In this document: in pieces, positions 33,669 to 42,116 of the stretch
How the letters are laid out: each line of letters starts with the position of its first letter
Numbering within the stretch: the first letter of the stretch is position 1
NCBI RefSeq assembly: GCF_000373965.1
Contig: NZ_KB892835.1
Location: 255,954 to 319,953 of the forward strand
DNA length: 64,000 nucleotides
Reading direction: 5' to 3'
DNA from: Uliginosibacterium gangwonense DSM 18521
GTDB taxonomy: Bacteria > Pseudomonadota > Gammaproteobacteria > Burkholderiales > Rhodocyclaceae
Translations under genes and position numbers: made by a program
Notes under the pieces: model-generated
What the model was told of the DNA's origin: nothing
The model's database searches: none
The model's input: only the letters and a program-made list of their open reading frames with translations

Positions 33669-33700
33669 GCATTCCATTTTGTTGCAATTTTTCAGTCAAG

Positions 33701-34606
33701 ATGCCCGTAACCGCTTTGCTCGATGAATACATGCGTGAAGGCTGGATCAGCCTGCCCGCCAATCTTTTTGATGAAAGTGGTGTGGTACGCCTGCATGAGC
33801 CCGAGGATAAAGACCGCAAACGCCTGATTCACGAATTGCGCGAGGGCATCTATCCCAAGCCCTTTGTGCTGGATGATGGCAAGATCCGCCGCCTGTATTT
33901 CAATTTCCACCTGATCCAGAGCGAGATGCAGATTGCTGCGCCAGATGCCTTGCAGGTAGCCTATACCCAATGCATGATGGGTTTCCTGCTTTTCAACCCC
34001 AGGCCCAAGCATGTGCTGATCGTAGGCCTGGGAGGCGGATCGCTGAGCAAATATTGCTATCGGCAGCTTGGCCGCAGCAAGGTTACCACTCTTGAGATCG
34101 ATGCAGGCGTGATCGCCTGTCGGGACTGGTTCATGGTGCCGCGCGACGACGCGCGGATGCAGGTTATGTGTGCGGAGGCTGGTGCCTACTTTGCCACCGA
34201 GCCTGCGGCGGGAGGGAAAGCCGATGTCATCTTGCTGGACGCCTACGACGAGGAGGGCTTGGCACCACAAACCGGCAAGCAAGGGTTTTACGACAATTTG
34301 CGTCGCCACCTCAAGCCTAAAGGCATACTGGTGGTCAACATCTCCGGCCATAGCCTTGTTGCCAACGCACATATCGACCTGATCAGTGAGACGTTTGCCG
34401 GGCGCAGTTTCACGGTGGATGTGCCTGCGGATGGTAATCGTATTGTTTTTGCATTCAATGATCCAGAATACCCGCCTGCCTGGAAAAGCCTTGTGAATGT
34501 GGCGCGCACGCTGGAGGCGCAGCATCCGTTTGATTTTCAGAGTTTGCTGCGGGAAATGGAGCAGGGCGCCAAACGCCAGAAGCGCAAAGGGCTTGGGCGA
34601 GTCTAG
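33701..34606 (+). CDS. Spermidine-synthase-like protein
   Basis: This is a 301-residue protein with PKHVLIVGLGGGSLSKYCYRQLGRSKVTTLEIDAGVI (residues 105-141, SAM loop), VMCAEAGAYFA, ADVILLDAYDEEG, and a late GHSLVANAHIDLI. The GxGGGSL and D-A-Y-D motifs are those of spermidine synthases and related aminopropyl transferases. The N-terminal 90 residues differ from SpeE, so true polyamine activity is not certain. It stands alone. No ribosome site is clear. The frame and length fit the annotated family of SpeE-like methyltransferase-fold proteins in betaproteobacteria. Confidence 0.75.
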   Translation: MPVTALLDEYMREGWISLPANLFDESGVVRLHEPEDKDRKRLIHELREGIYPKPFVLDDGKIRRLYFNFHLIQSEMQIAAPDALQVAYTQCMMGFLLFNPRPKHVLIVGLGGGSLSKYCYRQLGRSKVTTLEIDAGVIACRDWFMVPRDDARMQVMCAEAGAYFATEPAAGGKADVILLDAYDEEGLAPQTGKQGFYDNLRRHLKPKGILVVNISGHSLVANAHIDLISETFAGRSFTVDVPADGNRIVFAFNDPEYPPAWKSLVNVARTLEAQHPFDFQSLLREMEQGAKRQKRKGLGRV

Positions 34607-34676
34607 TCGGACATGCTCCGGTGTTAGTCACATCAGTGCAGGTGTCAATACTACATTTGCGCTGGTGGCGGCGTTG

Positions 34677-35585
34677 TCAAGGAATGATGTGGATGACCTT
34701 GGCAACGATGTTGTCTGCTGGCAAGAATCCCCAGATACGGCTATCTGCTGACTGGCTACGGTTGTCGCCCATCACGAAATAGTTTCCTGAAGGGATTGTG
34801 CAGTCGATGCCGTTATTGGCGATGGTGCAGCCTTGCACTGTTGCGGCGGACAGAGTTGTCTGGACGGTGGGAATTTCAGATGAAAACTGAATGTCATGAT
34901 ATTGCCCGGGCAGCTTTTCCAGCTTGTGTGAAAACGCCTGGCTCCAGTCGACCGCCAGCGTTCCTTTGTCTTCAAGTGCTACGGTCTGGCCATTGAGGGT
35001 GAGCGTATAGTCACGATAGCTGATCCTGTCGCCGGGCAGGCCAATGATGCGTGAGACAAAACGTAAATCAGGGGTAGATGGCCTTTCATAGACGACAATA
35101 TCCCCTCTGTTCGGTGATTGTGAAAGCGGCCTTCTCGCCAATGTGATGCCGTAACTGCCATAGTGCCCATAGCCCCACTTGCTGGTGACAATATATGAAC
35201 CTACAGGGAGGGTGGGCTGCATTGAGCCAGATGGAATGTGATATGGCTCCAGCCCAAAGCTGCGGATCAGCAAGGCGATGAGGGCATACCCTAGGGCGCA
35301 GCCCAGCAAACCATACCAGCGGCTGTAGTGGGGGCGTGGTTTATCATCCGGATAATGTTTGGCTAGGCGGTAGATATAGGTTGAGCACACGAAGGCCGAG
35401 CAGAGTACCAGGATGGCGTCCCAATAAGGTGGGTGATGCAGATAGTATATGTAGGTGCCTGTAACCCCTAGCGCAAGAATGATGTAGACGACAGCCTGCC
35501 AAAGGCGGGCTACATAAAGGAATCCAAGTGGGGCAATAAAAAAGCCGAGGAGTGCAGCGATGTTCTGATTGGGTCTGGAATTCAT
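34677..35585 (-). CDS. Signal peptidase I family protein lacking the catalytic lysine
   Basis: This is a 302-residue protein with about four N-terminal membrane helices (residues 8-105), then a peptidase S26 domain. The nucleophile Ser121 is in HIPSGSMQPTLPVG. The box that normally reads (I/V)KRxxGLPGD reads FVSRIIGLPGD here, so the general-base Lys is Ser178. The final box GNYFVMGDNRSQSADSRIWGFLP is intact. Either the enzyme uses another base or it is inactive. It is probably a paralogue of the essential lepB. It overlaps chaN by 4 bases. Confidence 0.82.
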   Translation of the reverse strand: MNSRPNQNIAALLGFFIAPLGFLYVARLWQAVVYIILALGVTGTYIYYLHHPPYWDAILVLCSAFVCSTYIYRLAKHYPDDKPRPHYSRWYGLLGCALGYALIALLIRSFGLEPYHIPSGSMQPTLPVGSYIVTSKWGYGHYGSYGITLARRPLSQSPNRGDIVVYERPSTPDLRFVSRIIGLPGDRISYRDYTLTLNGQTVALEDKGTLAVDWSQAFSHKLEKLPGQYHDIQFSSEIPTVQTTLSAATVQGCTIANNGIDCTIPSGNYFVMGDNRSQSADSRIWGFLPADNIVAKVIHIIP

Positions 35586-36427
35586 CTGGAAGGCCTTGGC
35601 ATCCGTTCAGTCAATTCTGCACACGGATCGGGCCGTTCCTGTGCAGGGGTGAGCAGGGCGAGATTAAAGTGGTTGCGCATGGATTCTGTGCCGGATTCCA
35701 GCAAACCAATGGAATACGCCTCCGCTTGATTTGTCGTATCCAGCCAGCGGGGCACCCCAATATCCTTGCGGACGTGGCCATTGCCAGCGAGCAGGATGAC
35801 GCCGTGCTCGCGATGAGCCTGGATCATTTGCGCCATGAATTGATCCCGGGCGATTTGCGCAGGGACCATGCGTGCAGCCTGGGCTGTGCCAAGCAGGCCG
35901 CAATGCGCAGCGATGATCTCATCTGTTTGCTGGCGCAGGATGTCATCCGGGATCTCAGCGGCGAAACCCGAAGGGCCGAGCCCTTGGCTGATGATGGTGC
36001 GTGTCTCGGCTCTTGAGACATTGGCGGCAATCAGCGGGAGGTGATACCGGATGGCCAACTCAATATAGGGGCGGTAGAGCTGCCAGTCCCATCCCGTGCT
36101 TTGGCCGATGGCAATGATCTGGTCGGCAGTCACATCCGCACGCGCCATGGCTGAATCAATGGCGGGCTGGGTGTCGCGGTCGAACTGCTCCATCAGGAGG
36201 GCCGGGCGTGCGCCCTCTTGCAGATAATCCGCCAGCGCCTTGGCCCGCAGGGCGTGCTGCCGGGCGTTGTCATGCACTTCGCCCAGCAGGATCAGGTGAT
36301 GGGTGCGCAGGCTGGCGCCAAGTTGCGCCTGCGACGCGGCGTCGTCAAAGTGCCCAGGGGTCATGGGGAATGTGCTGCACGCGCAGGCTATGCTGCCCAA
36401 CACCATGCAGATGAACCTGCGCAGCAT
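35582..36427 (-). CDS. ChaN family lipoprotein
   Basis: This is a 281-residue protein starting MLRRFICMVLGSIACACSTFP, a lipoprotein-type signal with Cys15 or Cys17 as the anchor. LILLGEVHDNARQHALRA (about 45-62) and ILLAGNGHVRKDIGVPRWL (about 216-234) are the two conserved ChaN/DUF399 boxes with the heme-contacting Tyr/His region. Campylobacter ChaN binds two hemes and is thought to take part in iron uptake. It is likely an outer-membrane-facing lipoprotein. It is the first gene of a pair with the signal peptidase paralogue. Confidence 0.85.
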   Translation of the reverse strand: MLRRFICMVLGSIACACSTFPMTPGHFDDAASQAQLGASLRTHHLILLGEVHDNARQHALRAKALADYLQEGARPALLMEQFDRDTQPAIDSAMARADVTADQIIAIGQSTGWDWQLYRPYIELAIRYHLPLIAANVSRAETRTIISQGLGPSGFAAEIPDDILRQQTDEIIAAHCGLLGTAQAARMVPAQIARDQFMAQMIQAHREHGVILLAGNGHVRKDIGVPRWLDTTNQAEAYSIGLLESGTESMRNHFNLALLTPAQERPDPCAELTERMPRPSR

Positions 36428-36442
36428 GCAAGGCCTCTGGCT

Positions 36443-36721
36443 TTATACCGCCGCAGCTTCGCCTTGTGCAGGCAGGTTGCGCTTGGGTTCTGAGACCAGA
36501 ATACTCAGCAGGGTCTGCGCGTGGGCAGCCGCTTCGCGCCCCAGCGGCGTGAGGTAGCCACCGTCCGCCTGACTGACCAGCCCTTTGGCGTATAGGCGCT
36601 GAGTGGCGGCGATGACCTCGGCGTCCGCATTCTTGTGGATCTTGAGTCCTTGCTGATTGGTGGTCAGGTCGTAGCGCAACAGCGTGTTCAGTTCCTGGGC
36701 CAGGTCGGTGGTATAGGGCAT
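36443..36721 (-). CDS. TIGR02647 family protein
   Basis: This is a 92-residue protein with DLAQELNTLLRYDLTTNQQGLKIHKNADAEVIAATQRLYAKGLVSQADGGYLTPLGREAAAHAQTLL. It matches TIGR02647 proteins of proteobacteria end to end except for the variable tail. The wing-like GLVSQADGGYLTPLG suggests a winged-helix fold and perhaps DNA binding. The function is unknown. ATG 36721 has AAGGAGA 7 bases upstream. It diverges from the Zur-type gene, and both could share the operator between them. Confidence 0.85.
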   Translation of the reverse strand: MPYTTDLAQELNTLLRYDLTTNQQGLKIHKNADAEVIAATQRLYAKGLVSQADGGYLTPLGREAAAHAQTLLSILVSEPKRNLPAQGEAAAV

Positions 36722-36806
36722 GGGTGTCTCCTTCATTGTGATCCTTGTAACCGTCAGCGTACCACCAATTTCCGGCAGTACAAGGCGCACGGTGATAAAG
36801 CTTATT

Positions 36807-36821
36807 TGCAACAGGGTTGCA
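36807..36821. promoter_or_regulatory. Candidate Zur operator
   Basis: TGCAAC-AGG-GTTGCA is a perfect 6-bp inverted repeat with a 3-bp spacer. It lies 30 bases before the Zur-type start and 85 bases before the divergent TIGR02647 gene. Fur-family proteins bind such AT-flanked dyads and often regulate themselves. Confidence 0.5.
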
Positions 36822-36851
36822 TTAGCGTCTGGCTTGTGATGAAATGAAGCC

Positions 36852-37301
36852 ATGTCTGAGATTCCAAGCGATACTTCCTCTCTGGCAGAGCGCATCCGGG
36901 CGCTGGGCGCCCGCGTGACGCCCGCCCGGATTGCCGTGCTGCGTGAGCTTCAGCTGGCTGAGCGCGCCTTGAGTCATCACGACGTGGAGCATGCGCTGGC
37001 TGCCGAAGGTTTCGACCGCGTCACCCTCTATCGCGTGCTCGATTGGCTCGTCGAGATGGGGCTGGCGCACAAAAATATTGATGCCGACCGTGTCTCCCGC
37101 TTCAGTCTGGCCTCTGTGCAGACCCAGGCACATCGTGACCATGCCCACTTCCGTTGTGAAGGCTGCGGCAAGGTTTTTTGCCTGGAAGACATCCCCATCC
37201 AGCCGCCGCCCCTGCCATTGGGCTTTTCCGGCAAGACAGTGGACTTCTGTATCACCGGGCAATGCGCACGGTGCGATGATAGCCATAAGGATAAAAAATG
37301 A
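36852..37301 (+). CDS. zur: Fur-family regulator, probably Zur
   Basis: This is a 149-residue protein. The winged helix is LGARVTPARIAVLRELQLAERALSHHDVEHAL (residues 18-49) with DRVTLYRVLDWLVEMGLAHK. The dimer domain has HAHFRCEGCGKVFCLED (a Cys-x-x-Cys zinc site) and a second pair CARCDD near the end. The neighbours are a ZIP transporter and a CobW GTPase, so zinc rather than iron is the likely signal (inference). It overlaps the ZIP gene by 4 bases. Confidence 0.82.
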   Translation: MSEIPSDTSSLAERIRALGARVTPARIAVLRELQLAERALSHHDVEHALAAEGFDRVTLYRVLDWLVEMGLAHKNIDADRVSRFSLASVQTQAHRDHAHFRCEGCGKVFCLEDIPIQPPPLPLGFSGKTVDFCITGQCARCDDSHKDKK

Positions 37302-38092
37302 CATTGGCTTATGTTGTGCTCGCCACTTTTACAGGTGGCGTGTTGAGCCTTTTGGGTTCCATGCTGTTGATTACCGGTTTCCCCCAGCGCTGGTTGCCGC
37401 GTCTCGTGGGGTTTGCAGCCGGGGTGTTGCTGGCGGTGGCATTGCTTGAAGTATTGCCGGAAGCATTTGAGTCTGGCGTTGAGCCGCATCAGCTTTTCAT
37501 GACCTTGCTGGTGGGGCTGCTCGCCTTCTATGGCCTTGAGCGTGCTGCATTGTGGCGGCATGCCCACGTTGATGAGCATGGGCATGATCATTATTGCCCG
37601 ACCGACTCCCACTCGCATGGCATGAGTGACCGCCTGGGCAAACCGACCGTGCTGTCGGTGATGCTGGGGGATGGTTTCCATAATTTTGTCGATGGCGTAT
37701 TGGTGGCGGCGTCTTTCCTCGTCAATCCGGCCTTGGGCTGGAGTACCGCGTTTGCCATCGTTGCCCATGAAATTCCGCAAGAAGCGGGCGATTTTGTGAT
37801 TATGCGCACGGCAGGTTTGTCCAAGCTGCGTGCCTTGAGCCTGAATGCAGCCTCTTGTGTCATGTCCATTTTCGGTGGGATCGTTGGCTGTCTGGCGCTG
37901 GTGCATCTGCAAGGGGCCTTGCCTTACATCCTGTGTGTTTCTGCGGCAAGCTTCCTCTATATTTCGATTTCTGATCTGTTGCCGATGCTGCGCCGTGAAT
38001 CTCATCGGCATACTTCGATGTGGCAGACGGTTGCCATGATTCTCGGGGTTGTCGCGGTGGCTGTTGGGGTGGGTTTGCATGGTCACCACTGA
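37298..38092 (+). CDS. ZIP family metal transporter
   Basis: This is a 264-residue protein with eight hydrophobic segments and a His-rich loop HAHVDEHGHDHYCPTDSHSHG (near residue 87). Helices IV and V show the ZIP metal path residues: GDGFHNFVDGVLVAASFL (near 124) and IVAHEIPQEAGDFVIM (near 150). Such proteins import Zn2+ across the inner membrane. It is translated directly after zur (ATGA overlap). The stop overlaps the CobW start by 14 bases, so zur-zip-cobW is one operon. Confidence 0.9.
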   Translation: MTLAYVVLATFTGGVLSLLGSMLLITGFPQRWLPRLVGFAAGVLLAVALLEVLPEAFESGVEPHQLFMTLLVGLLAFYGLERAALWRHAHVDEHGHDHYCPTDSHSHGMSDRLGKPTVLSVMLGDGFHNFVDGVLVAASFLVNPALGWSTAFAIVAHEIPQEAGDFVIMRTAGLSKLRALSLNAASCVMSIFGGIVGCLALVHLQGALPYILCVSAASFLYISISDLLPMLRRESHRHTSMWQTVAMILGVVAVAVGVGLHGHH

Positions 38093-39158
38093 AGATCGGC
38101 GGATTCCCGTCACCTTGCTCACCGGTTTTCTGGGTAGTGGCAAGACGAGTCTGCTCAATACCATGCTACGCGATGCCTCCATGCGTGGCTGCGCAGTCTT
38201 GATCAACGAAGTAGGGGCGGTGGGGCTGGATCACCTCTTGGTCGAAGAGGTCTCGGAAGAGATTACCCTGCTGGAATCTGGCTGTCTGTGCTGCGCCGTG
38301 CGGGGGGATTTGACCCGCAGTCTGCGCGAGCTGTTCATGCGCCGCCTGCGTCGTGAGATTGATGCGCTGGATCGGGTGGTGATTGAAACCACCGGTCTGG
38401 CTGATCCCGCCCCGGTGATCCACACCTTGATGCGCGATTTCTTCATTGCCGAGCGTTTCCGTCTGGAAGGCGTGGTGTGCACGGTTGACGTGCGCAATGT
38501 GCACTGGCAACTCAGCCAGCATGAAGAGGCCATCAAGCAACTGGCCATGGCTGATCGCGTGGTACTCACCAAATGTGATCTGGCCGATAGCCTGATGATT
38601 GCCGAGGCCGAAGAGCGCGTCAGCACCTTAAATCCAGTCGCCGCCTGTTGGCAAAGCGAACCGGGAAAGATGCCTGCGGGCCTGCTCGAAGGGATGAGCC
38701 TGTACTCAGCGGCAGGCAAGCCAGAGGCCGTTGAGCGCTGGCTGGGGGAGGCCGCATCACGCGAACAGCAGCGTCTGCAGCAGAAACAAGGTGTGTTTGG
38801 GCATGCCCAAACCGTGCCAAATATTCATGATGAACGCATCACCACGCATGTGCTGAGATTTTCCCAGCCTTTTGCTTGGGCGAATTTCTCCCGGGCGATC
38901 GAGATGCTGCAATCCATGGTGGGTGAGCGCCTGCTGCGCATCAAGGGCTTGGTGGCCGTGCAGGGGGAGGATGCCCCACGCGTTTTCCATGCGGTGCAGC
39001 ACGAATCTTATCCTGAGACTTCATTGGCCGCATGGCCGGATGCAGATCGGGATACTCGTTTGGTATTCATCGTCTGCGATCTGCCGCGCAAATCCCTGGA
39101 AGTTGCTTTCTCCGGGTTTGGCGGACAAGCACCTTTGCCGGAGTCTAGCGCTGGGTGA
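38079..39158 (+). CDS. CobW/COG0523 family GTPase (zinc-type)
   Basis: This is a 359-residue G3E GTPase. The P-loop TGFLGSGKTSLLN is near residue 15, and NEVGAVGLDHLL is near 43. The metal motif ESGCLCCAVRGDL (CxCC) is near 71, ETTGLADPAPV near 104 and TKCDL near 164. The C-terminal CobW_C domain follows. These proteins act as metal chaperones that hand zinc to client enzymes during scarcity. Placement after zur and a ZIP transporter supports this. ATG 38079 is inside the ZIP gene. The end overlaps the converging WYL gene by 14 bases. Confidence 0.88.
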   Translation: MVTTEDRRIPVTLLTGFLGSGKTSLLNTMLRDASMRGCAVLINEVGAVGLDHLLVEEVSEEITLLESGCLCCAVRGDLTRSLRELFMRRLRREIDALDRVVIETTGLADPAPVIHTLMRDFFIAERFRLEGVVCTVDVRNVHWQLSQHEEAIKQLAMADRVVLTKCDLADSLMIAEAEERVSTLNPVAACWQSEPGKMPAGLLEGMSLYSAAGKPEAVERWLGEAASREQQRLQQKQGVFGHAQTVPNIHDERITTHVLRFSQPFAWANFSRAIEMLQSMVGERLLRIKGLVAVQGEDAPRVFHAVQHESYPETSLAAWPDADRDTRLVFIVCDLPRKSLEVAFSGFGGQAPLPESSAG

Positions 39159-39843
39159 TCTTGATATGATTTTGACGTTCCAGTTCGTCAAAATAATCAT
39201 TCAGGCGTTGCCCCGGTTGATCTGGATAGCGCTCAATGAGCACTTCCATTTGCTGGATGCGATCAACCCGGAAGTGGCGAAAGGTGTCGCGTAGCTGACA
39301 CCAGCCGATGAGTGTCCAGGCATGTCCCCAGAAGAACAGACCCAGCGGCCAGAGGTCGCGCTCTGAGGGGGTGCCGTCTTCCCGAACATAGGCCATGTGC
39401 ACAACATGCTTTTGGCGTATGCTGCGCCGCAGTTCGGTCAGGAAGGGCGGGCGGTTGTCCGGGTAAGAGGGGATGAACAGCTGCGCCTGCTGCGCTTCGC
39501 GGCGCAGCAGTTCAGGCAGTACGTTGTGGATTTTAGCGAGTGCGGCGGTAGCCGCCTGAGCCAGATCAGCATCTCCCCAGGCCTGCACCATGCGCGAGCC
39601 GACCAGCAAAGCCTCCAGTTCGGCAGGGTCAAACAGCAGCGGCGGCACATCCATCCGGTAGCGCAGGCGGTAGCCAACGCCCGCCTCACCTTCAATCGGG
39701 ACACCAGAGAGGGTGAGATCCTGAATATCCCGGTACAGGGTGCGTAATGACACCTGCAATTGCTCTGCCAGCCAGGCGCCGGTAACGATGCCACGGCTGC
39801 GCAGCAGCTCTACCAGACGGAAAAGACGATCAGCACGACGCAT
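39145..39843 (-). CDS. YafY/WYL-type transcription regulator
   Basis: This is a 232-residue protein. The N-terminal HTH is RLFRLVELLRSRGIVTGAWLAEQLQVSLRTLYRDIQDL (residues 6-43). A VGYRLRYRMDVPPLLFDPAELEALLVG linker follows, then a WYL domain (LWPLGLFFWGHAWTLIGWCQLRDTFRHFRVDRI, about 163-196), a ligand-binding SH3-like fold. Such regulators control stress or defence genes, and here the target is unknown. The two VOC genes upstream on the same strand are candidates. Confidence 0.88.
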   Translation of the reverse strand: MRRADRLFRLVELLRSRGIVTGAWLAEQLQVSLRTLYRDIQDLTLSGVPIEGEAGVGYRLRYRMDVPPLLFDPAELEALLVGSRMVQAWGDADLAQAATAALAKIHNVLPELLRREAQQAQLFIPSYPDNRPPFLTELRRSIRQKHVVHMAYVREDGTPSERDLWPLGLFFWGHAWTLIGWCQLRDTFRHFRVDRIQQMEVLIERYPDQPGQRLNDYFDELERQNHIKITQR

Positions 39844-39872
39844 GATGAAAGTGTAACCTCTTTGTGCTGAGC

Positions 39873-40265
39873 CTATTCCGGTTTATGGCAAACCGCTTCT
39901 ATGTTGTAACCATCTGGATCAAAGATGAAGGCGGCGTAATAATTGGCGTGATAATGGGGGCGCAGCCCTGGCGCGCCATTATCTTTGCCCCCGGCGGCTA
40001 GCGCAGCGGCATAGAAGGCACGCACTTCGGCCTGATTGGCAGCATGAAAGGCAACGTGCACGCGTGGGGTTTGCGGAGTGCCCAGGGCGATCCAGAAGTC
40101 TCCGCCCGGATCATCCTGAGGGACTGCGTCCCGATCCGCGCCAAAACCGGTGGCAATGTTTTCGATATGCATGCATGTTCTGTAGCCGAGCGGAGCCAGC
40201 GCAGTCTCGTAGAACGTCTTGGAACCTTGCAGGTCCGTTACGTTGATGCCCATGTGGTCAATCAT
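39873..40265 (-). CDS. VOC family protein
   Basis: This is a 130-residue glyoxalase-like protein starting MIDHMGINVTDLQGSKTFYETALAPLGY, with VHVAFHAANQAEVRAFYAAAL and the end YYAAFIFDPDGYNIEAVCH. His4 and the late Glu of NIEAV are the usual metal ligands. The substrate is unknown. AGGGAGC precedes the ATG. It lies 30 bases upstream of the WYL regulator. Confidence 0.82.
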   Translation of the reverse strand: MIDHMGINVTDLQGSKTFYETALAPLGYRTCMHIENIATGFGADRDAVPQDDPGGDFWIALGTPQTPRVHVAFHAANQAEVRAFYAAALAAGGKDNGAPGLRPHYHANYYAAFIFDPDGYNIEAVCHKPE

Positions 40266-40288
40266 GTTGATGCTCCCTTTCGTTTGGT

Positions 40289-40657
40289 TCAGTGTTGGGA
40301 ATGCAGGCCGATGACGTTACCTTCGCTGTCGCGGAAGGTGGCGATGTAACCGATGTGCTCCGATAGCAGTGTTTTGGGCAGCAAGACTTGCCCCCCCGCT
40401 GCTGCAACGCGAGACAAAATGGTAGCAAGGTCGTCTCCGCCATTCAGGTAGATGCGCACACCATCCGGATTGGGGCGCAGCCCTTCCATGGCGATGATGC
40501 CGCCGCCTACGCCAGGGCATTCATATGAGAAGACGGCCATCTGGATATCGGGAAAGCTCGTGTCAATCTTCAGCTTTGCAGCCAGAATGGTTTCGTAAAA
40601 GGCGACAGCACGCTCAAAATTGGCAGCAGGAATTTCAAACCAGTTGATTGCATTCAT
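40289..40657 (-). CDS. VOC family protein
   Basis: This is a 122-residue protein starting MNAINWFEIPAANFERAVAFYETIL, with the segment GVGGGIIAMEGLRPNPDGVRIYLN and the end YIATFRDSEGNVIGLHS. This is the common bacterial VOC type sometimes found next to WYL or sigma factors. ATG 40657 is chosen with AAGGAAG 6 bases upstream. The downstream VOC gene follows after 23 bases, so both form a pair. Confidence 0.82.
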   Translation of the reverse strand: MNAINWFEIPAANFERAVAFYETILAAKLKIDTSFPDIQMAVFSYECPGVGGGIIAMEGLRPNPDGVRIYLNGGDDLATILSRVAAAGGQVLLPKTLLSEHIGYIATFRDSEGNVIGLHSQH

Positions 40658-40744
40658 GTGTGCTTCCTTACAGTGTGGGTGACAGGAGCCGTCATGATGC
40701 GTGGGGCCTGCTGACAGCGTGGTGTCAGCAGGCAATGGAGCGGG

Positions 40745-41860
40745 CTACTTGGTGAAGTCTTCCACCGGGATGGGTTTGCCGGTCAGGAACCCCTGGATCA
40801 ACATGAAGCCCATCTCCCGGCAGACCTCGGCTTCTTCCTCGGTCTCCACCCCTTCGGCCAGGGGGATTGAACCCAGATCCAGTACCAGGCGTACCAGATC
40901 GCGTACCACGTGGCGTTTGCGTTCGCTGGCGTGATGGATGTCGTGGATCAGCCCCATGTCGAACTTGATGAAGTGTGCAGGGGTGTCTCCCAACTCATTC
41001 AGCCGGGCTTGCCCGGCGCCAAAATCGTCATACGCGAAGCGCACCCCAATCTCTTTGAGGCGCTCGGCGAGTGCCTTCATCTGCACGGTTTCGGTGACCG
41101 CTGTTTCATGCACCTCCACCACCAGTTCCAGTTTGGGGAATTGGGACAGAATGTTGCGCAGCGAATAGTAGAACGTGTCGGTAAAGGTTTCCTTGGGGTG
41201 GGTGTTGACGAAAATCGGTGTGCCTTCAATATGTGGGGCGATGCTGCGCAAACCATATTCTCGGAAGGCCACGCTGAGTTCTACTTCTCGCCCCAAGGCG
41301 CTGGCCAACTCGAACAGGCGCAAGGGGGAGGTGGGCAGCGGGGGCATCTTGGCCCGTCCCAATAATTCATAGGCAAATAGCGAACCATCCTGGGCGCGGA
41401 CAATGGGTTGCGCCGCGCCAGCCAGCCCCTTGCCCCCCAGCAGGGCGTAAAATTCTTCCTCATGCGGCACAAAGAACTCTGATAGTTCTGCGTCCGGCGA
41501 GATGACGATGGTGTGCATTGAGGAGTCAATAAATGCATCCCCCTGTTCGTCGTCGTGGAGTTGCAGGCGGAATTCTGCGGTGCCAAAGTGGATGATGTCA
41601 CCTTCGCCAAGCAGGCAAGAGCCTTCGATACGCTCCCGATTCACAAAGGTGCCGTTGGTGCTGTTCAGGTCCGTCAGCCGCATGCGCGTGCTGATGTCCA
41701 GGGTGATGACCGCATGGCGGCGGCTCAAGCCTACGGCCGTGACGACCAGATCGTTATCTGCGTCACGACCAATTCGGAATGGAAAGCCTTTGATCTGGGT
41801 GGTGACATGCGAGCCATCCGCAGCGACGGATTCCAGAAACCATTGTTTTTCCACGAGCAC
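40745..41860 (-). CDS. FHA-EAL protein (putative cyclic di-GMP phosphodiesterase)
   Basis: This is a 371-residue cytosolic protein. Residues 25-105 are an FHA domain (RIGRDADNDLVV, LSRRHAVI, LNSTNGTFVN), which binds phosphothreonine. Residues 135-370 are an EAL domain. The EAL motif reads YELLGR. VNTHP, VVEVHET, FAYDDFGAGQARL, FIKFDMGL, LAEGVETEEE and QGFLTGKP follow, so the metal and catalytic residues appear present. It would let a kinase signal act on cyclic di-GMP. The start is GTG 41860 or GTG 41854, with GGAGAG upstream. Confidence 0.88.
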   Translation of the reverse strand: MLVEKQWFLESVAADGSHVTTQIKGFPFRIGRDADNDLVVTAVGLSRRHAVITLDISTRMRLTDLNSTNGTFVNRERIEGSCLLGEGDIIHFGTAEFRLQLHDDEQGDAFIDSSMHTIVISPDAELSEFFVPHEEEFYALLGGKGLAGAAQPIVRAQDGSLFAYELLGRAKMPPLPTSPLRLFELASALGREVELSVAFREYGLRSIAPHIEGTPIFVNTHPKETFTDTFYYSLRNILSQFPKLELVVEVHETAVTETVQMKALAERLKEIGVRFAYDDFGAGQARLNELGDTPAHFIKFDMGLIHDIHHASERKRHVVRDLVRLVLDLGSIPLAEGVETEEEAEVCREMGFMLIQGFLTGKPIPVEDFTK

Positions 41861-42116
41861 AGACTCTCCAAGACGATACGTAATGGGATTCTAGCCAAAG
41901 CAACTCCGTAACAGTCAGAAGTTTATGTGGGGCGCCGATGTGTGGAGGCCATGCTCACCTCGGACGCGTGTTCTTGCACCTGCATTTGTGGTGGATTGGG
42001 CACAAGGGGCTATGCCCTAAAGGCTAGGGCGCCCATGGTGCTTTAAAACCTGCGTGGCAGCAGGTGTTTACCCTTGTGGCGGGGTGGTAGAAGCTACTAC
42101 CACCCATAAGGGCGGG
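41861..42116. other. Gap with one long hairpin
   Basis: The only clear structure is the stem 42082-42090 (GGGTGGTAG) with 42097-42105 (CTACCACCC), extended by CCCTT/AAGGG at 42071-42075 and 42108-42112. It would end the transcript of the small membrane protein gene. No gene was seen. Confidence 0.55.

Noticed and set aside
37028-38206. 392-codon minus-strand frame opposite the zur-ZIP genes
   Set aside because: It is an antisense shadow; the His/Gln-rich product has no domain.
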